Shown: one piece after another, positions 41,431-48,234 of the stretch
Position numbering within the stretch: position 1 is the stretch's first letter
Layout of the letters: each line of letters opens with the position of its first letter
Source of the DNA: an uncultured Prevotella sp.
GTDB lineage: Bacteria > Bacteroidota > Bacteroidia > Bacteroidales > Bacteroidaceae
Direction of reading: 5' to 3'
NCBI GenBank assembly: GCA_946186945.1
Contig: CAMHPC010000004.1
Span: 1-48,234 of the forward strand
Length of the DNA: 48,234 nt
Position numbers and translations under genes: made by a program
Notes under the pieces: generated by a model
What the model was told of the DNA's origin: nothing
The model's input: the letters and a program-made list of their open reading frames with translations, nothing else
Database searches by the model: none

Positions 41431-43407
41431 ATGTCTGATATCAACAATCAAGAGAATAACTATTCCGCCAGTAACATACAAGTACTCGAAGGCCTGGAAG
41501 CCGTGAGGAAGCGCCCCGCCATGTACATAGGCGACATAAGCGAGAAGGGTTTGCACCACCTCATCAACGAGACAGTGGACAACTCCATAGACGAGGCTAT
41601 GGCAGGCTACTGTTCACATATAGAAGTGACCATCAACGAGGACAACTCCGTGACCGTGCTTGACGACGGTCGCGGCATACCCGTAGACGAGCACGAGAAA
41701 CTTCACAAATCAGCGCTCGAAGTGGTTATGACAGTGCTGCATGCCGGTGGTAAGTTTGACAAGGGCTCATACAAGGTGAGCGGCGGTCTGCACGGCGTGG
41801 GCGTGAGTTGTGTAAACGCCCTCTCCTCACACATGCTCTCACAGGTGTTTCGCGATGGCAAGATATACCAACAGGAATATGAGCAGGGCAAACCGCTCTA
41901 CCCCGTCAAGGTGGTGGGCGAGACCGACCGCCGTGGCACCCGCCAGCAGTTCTGGCCCGACCCCACCATCTTCACCACCACCACCTTTCAGTGGGATATC
42001 GTGGCACGCCGCATGCGCGAACTGGCATACCTGAATGCCGGCATCACCATCACCCTCACCGACCTGCGCCCCGACGAGAACGGACAGACGCGCCAACAGA
42101 CATTCCATGCCAAGGAAGGCCTGAAAGAGTTTGTGAGATACATAGACCGCCACCGCACACACCTGTTCGATGACGTGATATACCTGAAGACAGAGAAGCA
42201 GAATATCCCCATCGAGGCTGCCATAATGTACAACACCGACTATTCGGACAACATACACTCGTATGTGAACAACATAAACACCATCGAAGGCGGTACACAC
42301 CTGCAGGGTTTCCGCATGGCACTCACCCGCACCCTCAAGCGCTATGCCGACAACGACCCCAACATAGCAAAACAGATAGAAAAAGCCAAGATAGAAATAA
42401 CCGGCGAGGACTTCCGCGAGGGACTCACCGCCGTCATCTCCATCAAGGTGGCAGAGCCACAGTTTGAAGGTCAGACAAAGACCAAACTGGGCAACAGTGA
42501 GGTGACCGGTGCCGTGCAGCAGGCAGTGGGCGAGGCACTCACCATCTATCTGGAAGAACACCCACGTGAAGCCCGACAGATATGCGACAAGGTGGTGTTG
42601 GCAGCCACCGCACGCATAGCAGCACGCAAGGCCCGCGAGAGTGTGCAGCGCAAAAACGTGATGTCGGGAGGAGGACTGCCCGGCAAACTCGCCGACTGCT
42701 CAAACAAAGACCCCAAAGAGTGCGAGATATTCCTGGTAGAGGGCGACTCCGCCGGCGGCAGTGCCAAACAGGGCCGCGACCGCCACACCCAAGCCATACT
42801 GCCCCTGCGTGGTAAGATACTCAACGTAGAGAAAGTGCAATGGCACCGCGTGTTTGAAGCCGAATCGGTGATGAATATCATCCAGAGCATCGGCGTGCGC
42901 TTCGGAGTAGACGGCGAAGGCGACAAAGAAGCCAACATAGACAAACTGCGCTACGACAAGATAATCATAATGACCGATGCCGATGTAGACGGTTCACATA
43001 TAGACACACTGATTATGACCCTCTTCTACCGTTTCATGCCACGCGTGATACAGGAGGGACACCTCTATATAGCCACTCCCCCACTCTATCTGTGCACATA
43101 CAAGAACAAGACCAAGGAGTACTGCTACGATGAACGACAGCGACAAGCCTTCCTCGACAAATATGGCAATGGCGTGGAAGACGGCAAGAACGGCATACAC
43201 GTGCAGCGATACAAAGGTCTGGGCGAGATGAACCCACAACAACTATGGGAAACCACCATGGATCCGCAGACACGACTGCTGAAACAAGTGACCATAGAAA
43301 ATGCAGCCGAGGCAGACGAGATCTTCTCTATGCTCATGGGCGACGATGTGGAACCGAGAAGGGAATTTATAGAGCGCAATGCAGTATATGCCAATATCGA
43401 CGCATAA
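41431..43407 (+). CDS. gyrB: DNA gyrase subunit B
   Basis: This 658-residue ATPase subunit of gyrase, with GyrA, introduces negative supercoils. The GHKL ATP site shows NETVDNSIDEA, DDGRGIPV and SGGLHGVGVSCVNALS. The TOPRIM domain has EGDSAGGSAKQGRDR and MTDADVDGSHI. The C-terminal block is QRYKGLGEMNPQQLWETTMDP. GyrB rather than ParE is preferred from the near-complete match to the GyrB N-terminal and C-terminal blocks. A ParE assignment cannot be fully excluded without alignment. It follows its own promoter, and a two-component regulator gene starts 15 nt after its stop. Confidence 0.94.
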   Translation: MSDINNQENNYSASNIQVLEGLEAVRKRPAMYIGDISEKGLHHLINETVDNSIDEAMAGYCSHIEVTINEDNSVTVLDDGRGIPVDEHEKLHKSALEVVMTVLHAGGKFDKGSYKVSGGLHGVGVSCVNALSSHMLSQVFRDGKIYQQEYEQGKPLYPVKVVGETDRRGTRQQFWPDPTIFTTTTFQWDIVARRMRELAYLNAGITITLTDLRPDENGQTRQQTFHAKEGLKEFVRYIDRHRTHLFDDVIYLKTEKQNIPIEAAIMYNTDYSDNIHSYVNNINTIEGGTHLQGFRMALTRTLKRYADNDPNIAKQIEKAKIEITGEDFREGLTAVISIKVAEPQFEGQTKTKLGNSEVTGAVQQAVGEALTIYLEEHPREARQICDKVVLAATARIAARKARESVQRKNVMSGGGLPGKLADCSNKDPKECEIFLVEGDSAGGSAKQGRDRHTQAILPLRGKILNVEKVQWHRVFEAESVMNIIQSIGVRFGVDGEGDKEANIDKLRYDKIIIMTDADVDGSHIDTLIMTLFYRFMPRVIQEGHLYIATPPLYLCTYKNKTKEYCYDERQRQAFLDKYGNGVEDGKNGIHVQRYKGLGEMNPQQLWETTMDPQTRLLKQVTIENAAEADEIFSMLMGDDVEPRREFIERNAVYANIDA

Positions 43408-43422
43408 CACTTCACTACATAC

Positions 43423-46263
43423 ATGCCTATGAAGAGATGCATGACATTACTCTTATGGTGTTGCAGCCTATGGTGCAACACCATAAGCGTTTTTGGACAG
43501 GACGTGAAAACACTGATCCAAGAATACGACGAGAGCAGTGGCGATGACAGACGCGAGGCAGCCAACGAACTGATGAAATATCTGTTTGCACAGGAGTATA
43601 CCGACACACTGGTGCAATGGCCTCCCACCAAGGAGACCACCATGGACATGGTGGTCTATGGAAATATAGCCAATTGGTATTTGGACAATTCCAAATATAA
43701 CGAGGCAGAAAGATATGGCAAGAAAGCCATCGATGCATACAACCATGATGTGAACAACGACGACTATGCCAATGCCCTCTATGCCGTAAGCCATGCTCTG
43801 CAACGCAAAGGCGACTTCTTTAATGCCATAGAATATCAAAAGAAATGCTATGAACTGGACGATAAATCCGGCAACAAGCCCAACATCAGTTCCTCGCTCA
43901 ACACACTGGCGGCACTCTACCTCATGGCGCGCCAACCACGTGAGGCATTGGGCTATGCCACACGTGCCATAGCCATAGAACGCGAACTGGGCCGCGACGA
44001 GAAACTCGCCATACGCCTGGGTATGGCATCAGAGATATACCTGGCACTCAACGACCCCGCACATTCACTCTCCACGGCATACGAGGCATACGAACTCGAC
44101 AAGCAAGGGGAGCGCGACGCCAAGGCAGCCATCCGCCTGTCGCAGATTTCTGCCGCACTCATAGCCATGCAGCGCTACCAAGAGGCGGAAAAGACCATCA
44201 ACCGTGCACTGCCCATACTCGAGGCGGTAGACAACGAGAATAGCGTGTCTATCTGCCACAACCAACTGGGACTCCTCGCCATGAACCGAGGCGACAAGAA
44301 ACTGGCAGCCACACACTACGAGAAAGCACTGCATCTCTCGGAAACCACAGGCAACAAAAGCGTAGAGCAAACAGCCAGCAAAGGACTGTTTGAAGCCTAT
44401 CGCGACATCGACCCTGCATTGGCACTCAAATACCTGGAGCACTATTCAGAACTGTGCGACTCTATGTATAAAGACGACACAGCAGCACTGCTTGAGAGAT
44501 TTCACTCTGAATACCAGAATATAGAGTTGACGAAACAAAACGACCAACTGAGTAAACAGAACGACAACCAGCAACAACTCATAGTATGGACAAGCAGCAC
44601 CATAGCACTGCTCCTGATACTGCTCGCCACACTCTATATACTGCTACGCACACGCATAAGAGCCGCACGCATGATGAAAGAGCAGGAAAAGACACGACTG
44701 GACTTCTATGTCAAGATGACACACGAACTGCGCACGCCACTCATCGTCATGTCAGGATTGAGCGAGAATATATATCTGGGACGCGTGACAGAAGATGAGA
44801 AGATACGACAGTTCGCACGTATCATAAACCGTAATGTGCACCAAATGGAGACCATCACCAATCAACTGCTCGATATCTCCAAGATACGCGGCTCCGTGGC
44901 ACCACCCCGCTGGCGCCATGGCAACATCAAACTCTTCACATCACTGATAACAGAAAGTTTCACCTACTGGGCACGACAGCGCAACATATCACTCGAATAC
45001 CAACACAGCGGCACGACAGAAAACATAGACTTCCCCACCGACTACTACCAGAAGATAGTATACAACCTGCTTTCAAACTCGCTGAAATACACACCTGTAG
45101 AAGGAGAGATACGAGTGACAACTGCCACCGATGGCAAGCAACTGGAACTGACCGTGAGCGACAATGGCATCGGAATATTGGAAAAAGACCTGCCACACGT
45201 GTTTGAACTATTCTACGTATCCTCCGAGACAGCAGGCACACTGAGCACGGGTATCGGACTGGCACTTATCAAACAAATGACCGACTATCTGAAGGGCAGC
45301 GTAGATATAGAGACCGAGGTAGGAAAGGGCACCACTATCCACGTGGTAATACCCTGCCGACATGACGGCGTGGAAATACAGCCATGGAACAACGATCAGG
45401 ACCAGGACAAAATACTATACGTACAACCAGACGACCTGACCATAGAGACTACGGACAGCACAGACGATGACTTGAGAGACAAGATACTCGTGATAGACGA
45501 CAACGATGACGTGAGACAGTTTCTGGGTTCACTGCTGCAAGAGGACTACGCCATCTTCTACGCCAAGAATGGCAAAGAGGGTGTAGAAAAGGCGAAAACC
45601 ATCATTCCCAACCTCATCATCACCGACCTGATGATGCCCGGTATGAATGGCGAACAACTATGTAGGTCAATACGCCAGGACACACTCACCGCACACATAC
45701 CCATCATACTGGTGACAGCCAAACTGAATGCCGAGGACAAACTGGCATGCATAAAAGCCGGCGCCGATGTGTATCTGGCAAAACCCTTCAGCAGCGACGA
45801 ACTGCGAATACAAGTGCAACAACTCCTGATACAGCGAAAACGACTCTCAGAACTATACTCCAAACACCTGCATACCACAGAGACAGAACCTGACCCGGAA
45901 ACCGAAAAGACACTCAGCGAGAACGACCGCCTCTTCCTGGAGAAGATGGACAGCATAATATACGAACAAATAGAGAAAGGTGCAGCCGACGTAGAGACAA
46001 TAGCATCCATACTGTGCATAAGCAGCAAACAACTGCGCAGAAAGATGTTTGCCATCACCGGAGAGACCACCATAGCATACATACTGCATATCCGACTGGA
46101 ACGAGCCTTGCTGCTACTCGACAACCACCCGGAAATGAGCATATCCGACATAGCCACAAAATGCGGATTTGATGACAACGCACACTTCTCACGCACGTTC
46201 AAACAGTTCTATGAACTTACTCCCACACAGTATAGAAAAAAGAAGAAAGAAAGTGACAATTAA
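43423..46263 (+). CDS. Hybrid two-component system: TPR sensor, histidine kinase, receiver and AraC domain in one chain
   Basis: This is a 946-residue one-piece regulator of the Bacteroidetes HTCS type. A signal peptide (about 1-25) and periplasmic TPR repeats (about 30-330) form the sensor, and a membrane helix follows (about 386-406). The kinase core has H434 in KMTHELRTPL, N552 in NLLSNSLKYTP, and DNGIGI and GTLSTGIGLAL. The receiver holds D735 in IITDLMMPGMNG. The chain ends in a double helix-turn-helix AraC/XylS domain (about 845-940). Most HTCS proteins sense glycans with beta-propellers; this one has TPR units, so the signal is probably a protein or internal state. No polysaccharide-utilisation genes lie nearby. 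It is 15 nt downstream of gyrB. MKRC at 43429 is an alternative start. Confidence 0.93.
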   Translation: MPMKRCMTLLLWCCSLWCNTISVFGQDVKTLIQEYDESSGDDRREAANELMKYLFAQEYTDTLVQWPPTKETTMDMVVYGNIANWYLDNSKYNEAERYGKKAIDAYNHDVNNDDYANALYAVSHALQRKGDFFNAIEYQKKCYELDDKSGNKPNISSSLNTLAALYLMARQPREALGYATRAIAIERELGRDEKLAIRLGMASEIYLALNDPAHSLSTAYEAYELDKQGERDAKAAIRLSQISAALIAMQRYQEAEKTINRALPILEAVDNENSVSICHNQLGLLAMNRGDKKLAATHYEKALHLSETTGNKSVEQTASKGLFEAYRDIDPALALKYLEHYSELCDSMYKDDTAALLERFHSEYQNIELTKQNDQLSKQNDNQQQLIVWTSSTIALLLILLATLYILLRTRIRAARMMKEQEKTRLDFYVKMTHELRTPLIVMSGLSENIYLGRVTEDEKIRQFARIINRNVHQMETITNQLLDISKIRGSVAPPRWRHGNIKLFTSLITESFTYWARQRNISLEYQHSGTTENIDFPTDYYQKIVYNLLSNSLKYTPVEGEIRVTTATDGKQLELTVSDNGIGILEKDLPHVFELFYVSSETAGTLSTGIGLALIKQMTDYLKGSVDIETEVGKGTTIHVVIPCRHDGVEIQPWNNDQDQDKILYVQPDDLTIETTDSTDDDLRDKILVIDDNDDVRQFLGSLLQEDYAIFYAKNGKEGVEKAKTIIPNLIITDLMMPGMNGEQLCRSIRQDTLTAHIPIILVTAKLNAEDKLACIKAGADVYLAKPFSSDELRIQVQQLLIQRKRLSELYSKHLHTTETEPDPETEKTLSENDRLFLEKMDSIIYEQIEKGAADVETIASILCISSKQLRRKMFAITGETTIAYILHIRLERALLLLDNHPEMSISDIATKCGFDDNAHFSRTFKQFYELTPTQYRKKKKESDN

Positions 46264-46370
46264 GTGATAATTTACTGTAAATAGGGACGTTATATGAAAA
46301 TCTAAATCATTTTGTCCAAAAAATACAATTAATTGTCCGATAACTCCAAGTCGGATTTGTAAATATCACT

Positions 46371-46378
46371 TACCTTTG
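46371..46378 (+). promoter_or_regulatory. -7 element of the candidate RNA
   Basis: TACCTTTG fits TAnnTTTG and is identical to the -7 of tRNA-Glu. No TTTG stands at 19-21 nt upstream; a TTTG at 46356-46359 is too close. Confidence 0.55.
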
Positions 46379-46383
46379 CAACG

Positions 46384-46572
46384 TAGTACTTGAGGAACGA
46401 AAAGCGAATAAAAACCTCAACAAAACAAGTACACTTCACTTACTGGAACTTCTATAATTAATATTGTTTTATCTCTTCTTAGTTGCACACAACTAAGCAT
46501 AAGAAAAAGCACTAAGCGTAAGGTTTTAAGACCAGGAGAGAGATGCCGTGAGGCATCTCTCTTTCTGTTTTT
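46384..46572 (+). ncRNA. Candidate structured small RNA of about 190 nt
   Basis: Between the -7 element and the terminator the sequence can fold into a 5' hairpin (GTACTTG with CAAGTAC, extended by GAGG with CCTC), a perfect central hairpin CTTAGTTG-caca-CAACTAAG (46478-46497, continued by TCTT/AAGA) and the terminator hairpin. No reading frame of note exists. Length, isolation, a promoter and a terminator fit a trans-acting or 6S-type RNA, and Bacteroidetes 6S RNA (possibly the Bacteroidales-1 motif) is the first family to test. I could not establish the open central bubble of 6S RNA by eye. Confidence 0.5.
46536..46572 (+). terminator. Strong intrinsic terminator of the candidate RNA
   Basis: A 12-bp stem (46536-46547 with 46552-46563, one G-U) closed by a GTGA tetraloop, then a T-run TTTTT at 46568-46572. 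The T-rich side is on the plus strand, so it serves the RNA or the regulator gene. Confidence 0.88.
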
Positions 46573-46584
46573 GTACGTATCGTA

Positions 46585-47178
46585 CTACATTTTCTTCAGT
46601 TGCTCTGCCACGAGCAGCAATTCTTCATACCACTCATCGCCGAATCGCCGTTTCAGGGGTTCGCTTAGAAACTTATACAGAGGCAGCCGGAGTTTCTGCC
46701 CCAGTGCCACTGCCTCTCGGCACACTGTCCAGCGGTTGTAATTGAGTCCTGTCAGTCCACCACTCAGTTTCTTCTCTCTTATAGGATAGAGAGCGCAACT
46801 GATAGGTTTGGGCCAGGAGGTACGCCCTTCACGACAGACCATCTCAAGTGCGCAAAGGCAGCACCCATCCTGATGGTGAGTGAACACACAGTCGCGCCCG
46901 TCAACGATAGAAGTGACCAAGTCGCCATCGCCGTCGGTATACACCACCCCCTGCCTGTCTATCACCGTCTGTGCCCTGGCAGAGAGCAGGGGCCAGGCAG
47001 CATCGAGCGATTGCTCGAGCAGTGCCACCTCGTCGATGGTGACAGGTGCTCCGGCATCACCTTCTACACAGCAAATGCCGTGGCAGTGCTCCAGGTCGCA
47101 ACAAAAACACTCGGTGAATATCTCGGAAGAAACCAGCACGTCGCCCACCTGTATGATTGGCATCATCTTTTCATCCAT
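46585..47178 (-). CDS. DUF3109 family cysteine-rich protein
   Basis: This 197-residue protein of the DUF3109 group is found almost only in Bacteroidetes. Cysteines cluster in CFCCDLEHCHGICC, DCVFTHHQDGCCLCALE and SCALYPIRE, as in YkgJ-like proteins that may bind iron-sulfur or zinc. The molecular function is unknown. It is the last gene of a leftward operon, 4 nt after ung. No promoter precedes it. Confidence 0.85.
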   Translation of the reverse strand: MDEKMMPIIQVGDVLVSSEIFTECFCCDLEHCHGICCVEGDAGAPVTIDEVALLEQSLDAAWPLLSARAQTVIDRQGVVYTDGDGDLVTSIVDGRDCVFTHHQDGCCLCALEMVCREGRTSWPKPISCALYPIREKKLSGGLTGLNYNRWTVCREAVALGQKLRLPLYKFLSEPLKRRFGDEWYEELLLVAEQLKKM

Positions 47179-47182
47179 ACCA

Positions 47183-47848
47183 TCACCATACTATAGGATT
47201 CTGCCCGTGCTGCTGCAAGTAGCGGTTGCAAAGAGAGAAGTGATGATTGCCAAACCACCCACCGCGGTTGGCAGAAAGAGGCGAAGGGTGCACACACTGC
47301 AGCACCAGGTGGCGTGACGTGTCGATGAGAGCCGCCTTGCTGCGCGCATATCCGCCCCATAGCATGAACACCAGGTTCTCACGTTGGGTGCTTAGTGCAT
47401 GGATAGCAGCATCGGTCAACTGTTCCCACCCATGGCGCTGATGCGAGGCAGCCTGATGAGCCCTCACAGTGAGGGTGGCATTCAGTAATAATACGCCCTG
47501 AGTGGCCCATCGTGTGAGGTCGCCACTCTGCGGAATGGGTGCTCCCACATCATCGTGTATCTCCTTAAAAACATTCTGTAGCGACGGAGGGAAAGCCACT
47601 CCGTCGGCTACAGAGAAACACAGTCCGTGAGCCTGTCTCGGCTCATGATAAGGGTCCTGACCTATTATCACCACCTTCACCTGAGGGAAGGGGCATAGGT
47701 CGAAGGCGCGGAATATCTGCGAGCCCGGAGGGTAACAAGTGTGTGAAGCATACTCAGCCCTCACAAAGTCTGTCAACACCTTGAAATACGGTTTTTCAAA
47801 CTCGGGAGCCAGTTGCTGCTTCCACGTACTCTCCATTCTCACATCCAT
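47183..47848 (-). CDS. ung: Uracil-DNA glycosylase (family 1)
   Basis: This 221-residue glycosylase removes uracil from DNA, starting base-excision repair. The water-activating motif GQDPYHEPRQAHGLCFSV holds D65. The Leu-insertion loop HPSPLSANRGG has H187. The sequence is of full family-1 length. The first ATG (47848) or MEST at 47836 may be the start. The gene follows gpmI by 9 nt and precedes the DUF3109 gene by 4 nt. With dut, encoded elsewhere in this window, it keeps uracil out of the genome. Confidence 0.95.
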   Translation of the reverse strand: MDVRMESTWKQQLAPEFEKPYFKVLTDFVRAEYASHTCYPPGSQIFRAFDLCPFPQVKVVIIGQDPYHEPRQAHGLCFSVADGVAFPPSLQNVFKEIHDDVGAPIPQSGDLTRWATQGVLLLNATLTVRAHQAASHQRHGWEQLTDAAIHALSTQRENLVFMLWGGYARSKAALIDTSRHLVLQCVHPSPLSANRGGWFGNHHFSLCNRYLQQHGQNPIVW

Positions 47849-47857
47849 ACCGTCAGT

Positions 47858-48234
47858 TTATTTATTGTCGGTGATAAGGTTCTCGCCGGTCATGTCGGCA
47901 GGTTGCTCCAGTCCCATGATATGCAGGAGCGAGGGAGCCACATCTGCCAGACGACCATTGCGCACAGTGGCACTGTTATTGTTGGTCACATAGATGAAGG
48001 GCACGGGATTGAGCGAGTGTGCCGTATTAGGCGTGCCGTCCTCATTGATGGCATTGTCGGCATTTCCATGGTCGGCTATGATAATCACCTCATAGTCGGC
48101 AGCCTTGGCAGCCTCCACCACATCGTGCACACAGTGGTCTACAGCCCACACAGCCTTGGCTATGGCATGATACACACCAGTGTGTCCCACCATGTCACCA
48201 TTGGCGAAATTCACCACTATGAAGTCGTACTTCT
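47858..48234 (-). CDS. gpmI: 2,3-bisphosphoglycerate-independent phosphoglycerate mutase, C-terminal part
   Basis: About 125 residues of the C-terminal phosphatase-like domain are present. The N-terminal part lies beyond the right edge of the window. Metal-site motifs are [11 protein letters not shown] (Asp and His), ADHGNAD (Asp, His) and [10 protein letters not shown] (His). The enzyme interconverts 3- and 2-phosphoglycerate in glycolysis with manganese. The frame runs open to the window edge ([12 protein letters not shown]), so the coordinates mark a partial gene. It is upstream of ung in a leftward operon. Confidence 0.95.
   Translation of the reverse strand, partial: KYDFIVVNFANGDMVGHTGVYHAIAKAVWAVDHCVHDVVEAAKAADYEVIIIADHGNADNAINEDGTPNTAHSLNPVPFIYVTNNNSATVRNGRLADVAPSLLHIMGLEQPADMTGENLITDNK

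Larger units (their letters stand above)
46264..46584. other. Gap holding a probable small RNA gene
   Basis: There is no protein gene in this 321-bp interval between the regulator and the convergent DUF3109 gene. The left third is A+T-rich. A -7 element at 46371-46378 and a strong terminator at 46536-46572 bracket a structured segment described separately. Confidence 0.7.

Overview
The window is a chromosomal segment of a member of the Bacteroidota, most likely Bacteroidales and close to Prevotella. The evidence is the repeated promoter form TTTG-N19-21-TAnnTTTG (for example before gyrB, tRNA-Glu, the acyl-CoA ligase gene and the ATPase gene), a glycine-lipid glsA/glsB pair, a DUF4292 lipoprotein next to an EnvC-like protein, a one-piece histidine kinase/response regulator/AraC protein, and a division cluster of Bacteroidetes layout. 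No long Shine-Dalgarno-type leaders are obvious.

Positions 1-5700 are accessory. They hold a small AT-rich membrane protein gene; an AAA ATPase fused to a PD-(D/E)XK-like nuclease domain and tightly bounded by 30-nt inverted repeats; an array of palindromes; a small Bacteroidetes-type helical protein; a decayed gene end; and an AbiE-type toxin/antitoxin pair whose promoter carries an 11-bp inverted repeat.

Positions 5700-23430 are mainly leftward housekeeping operons. Two NSS-family sodium symporters and a helix-hairpin-helix protein form one. A long-chain acyl-CoA ligase, prfB, a 47-residue membrane peptide and a CYTH protein form another. glsA-glsB-dut-TPR protein-DUF4292 lipoprotein-EnvC-like protein form a third with 4-nt overlaps, and a lipoprotein with xerD a fourth. 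Two rightward genes, a VanZ-like protein and an ArgE-type deacylase, lie between them. A gap before argE contains the promoter and first 23 codons of a lost ATPase gene.

Positions 23545-40050 are the rightward dcw cluster: mraZ (behind three 10-bp operator repeats), rsmH, ftsL, ftsI, murE, mraY, murD, ftsW, murG, murC, ftsQ, ftsA, ftsZ, then a YqeY-like gene. It makes the cytoplasmic and lipid-linked steps of peptidoglycan synthesis together with the divisome. murF and ddl are not in it, and a second promoter precedes murG.

Positions 40077-48234 hold recO (leftward), tRNA-Glu(TTC) followed by rpsT and a clear terminator, gyrB and a hybrid two-component regulator, a candidate structured RNA of about 190 nt ending in a strong terminator, and leftward DUF3109, ung and the 3' part of gpmI, which is cut by the window edge.
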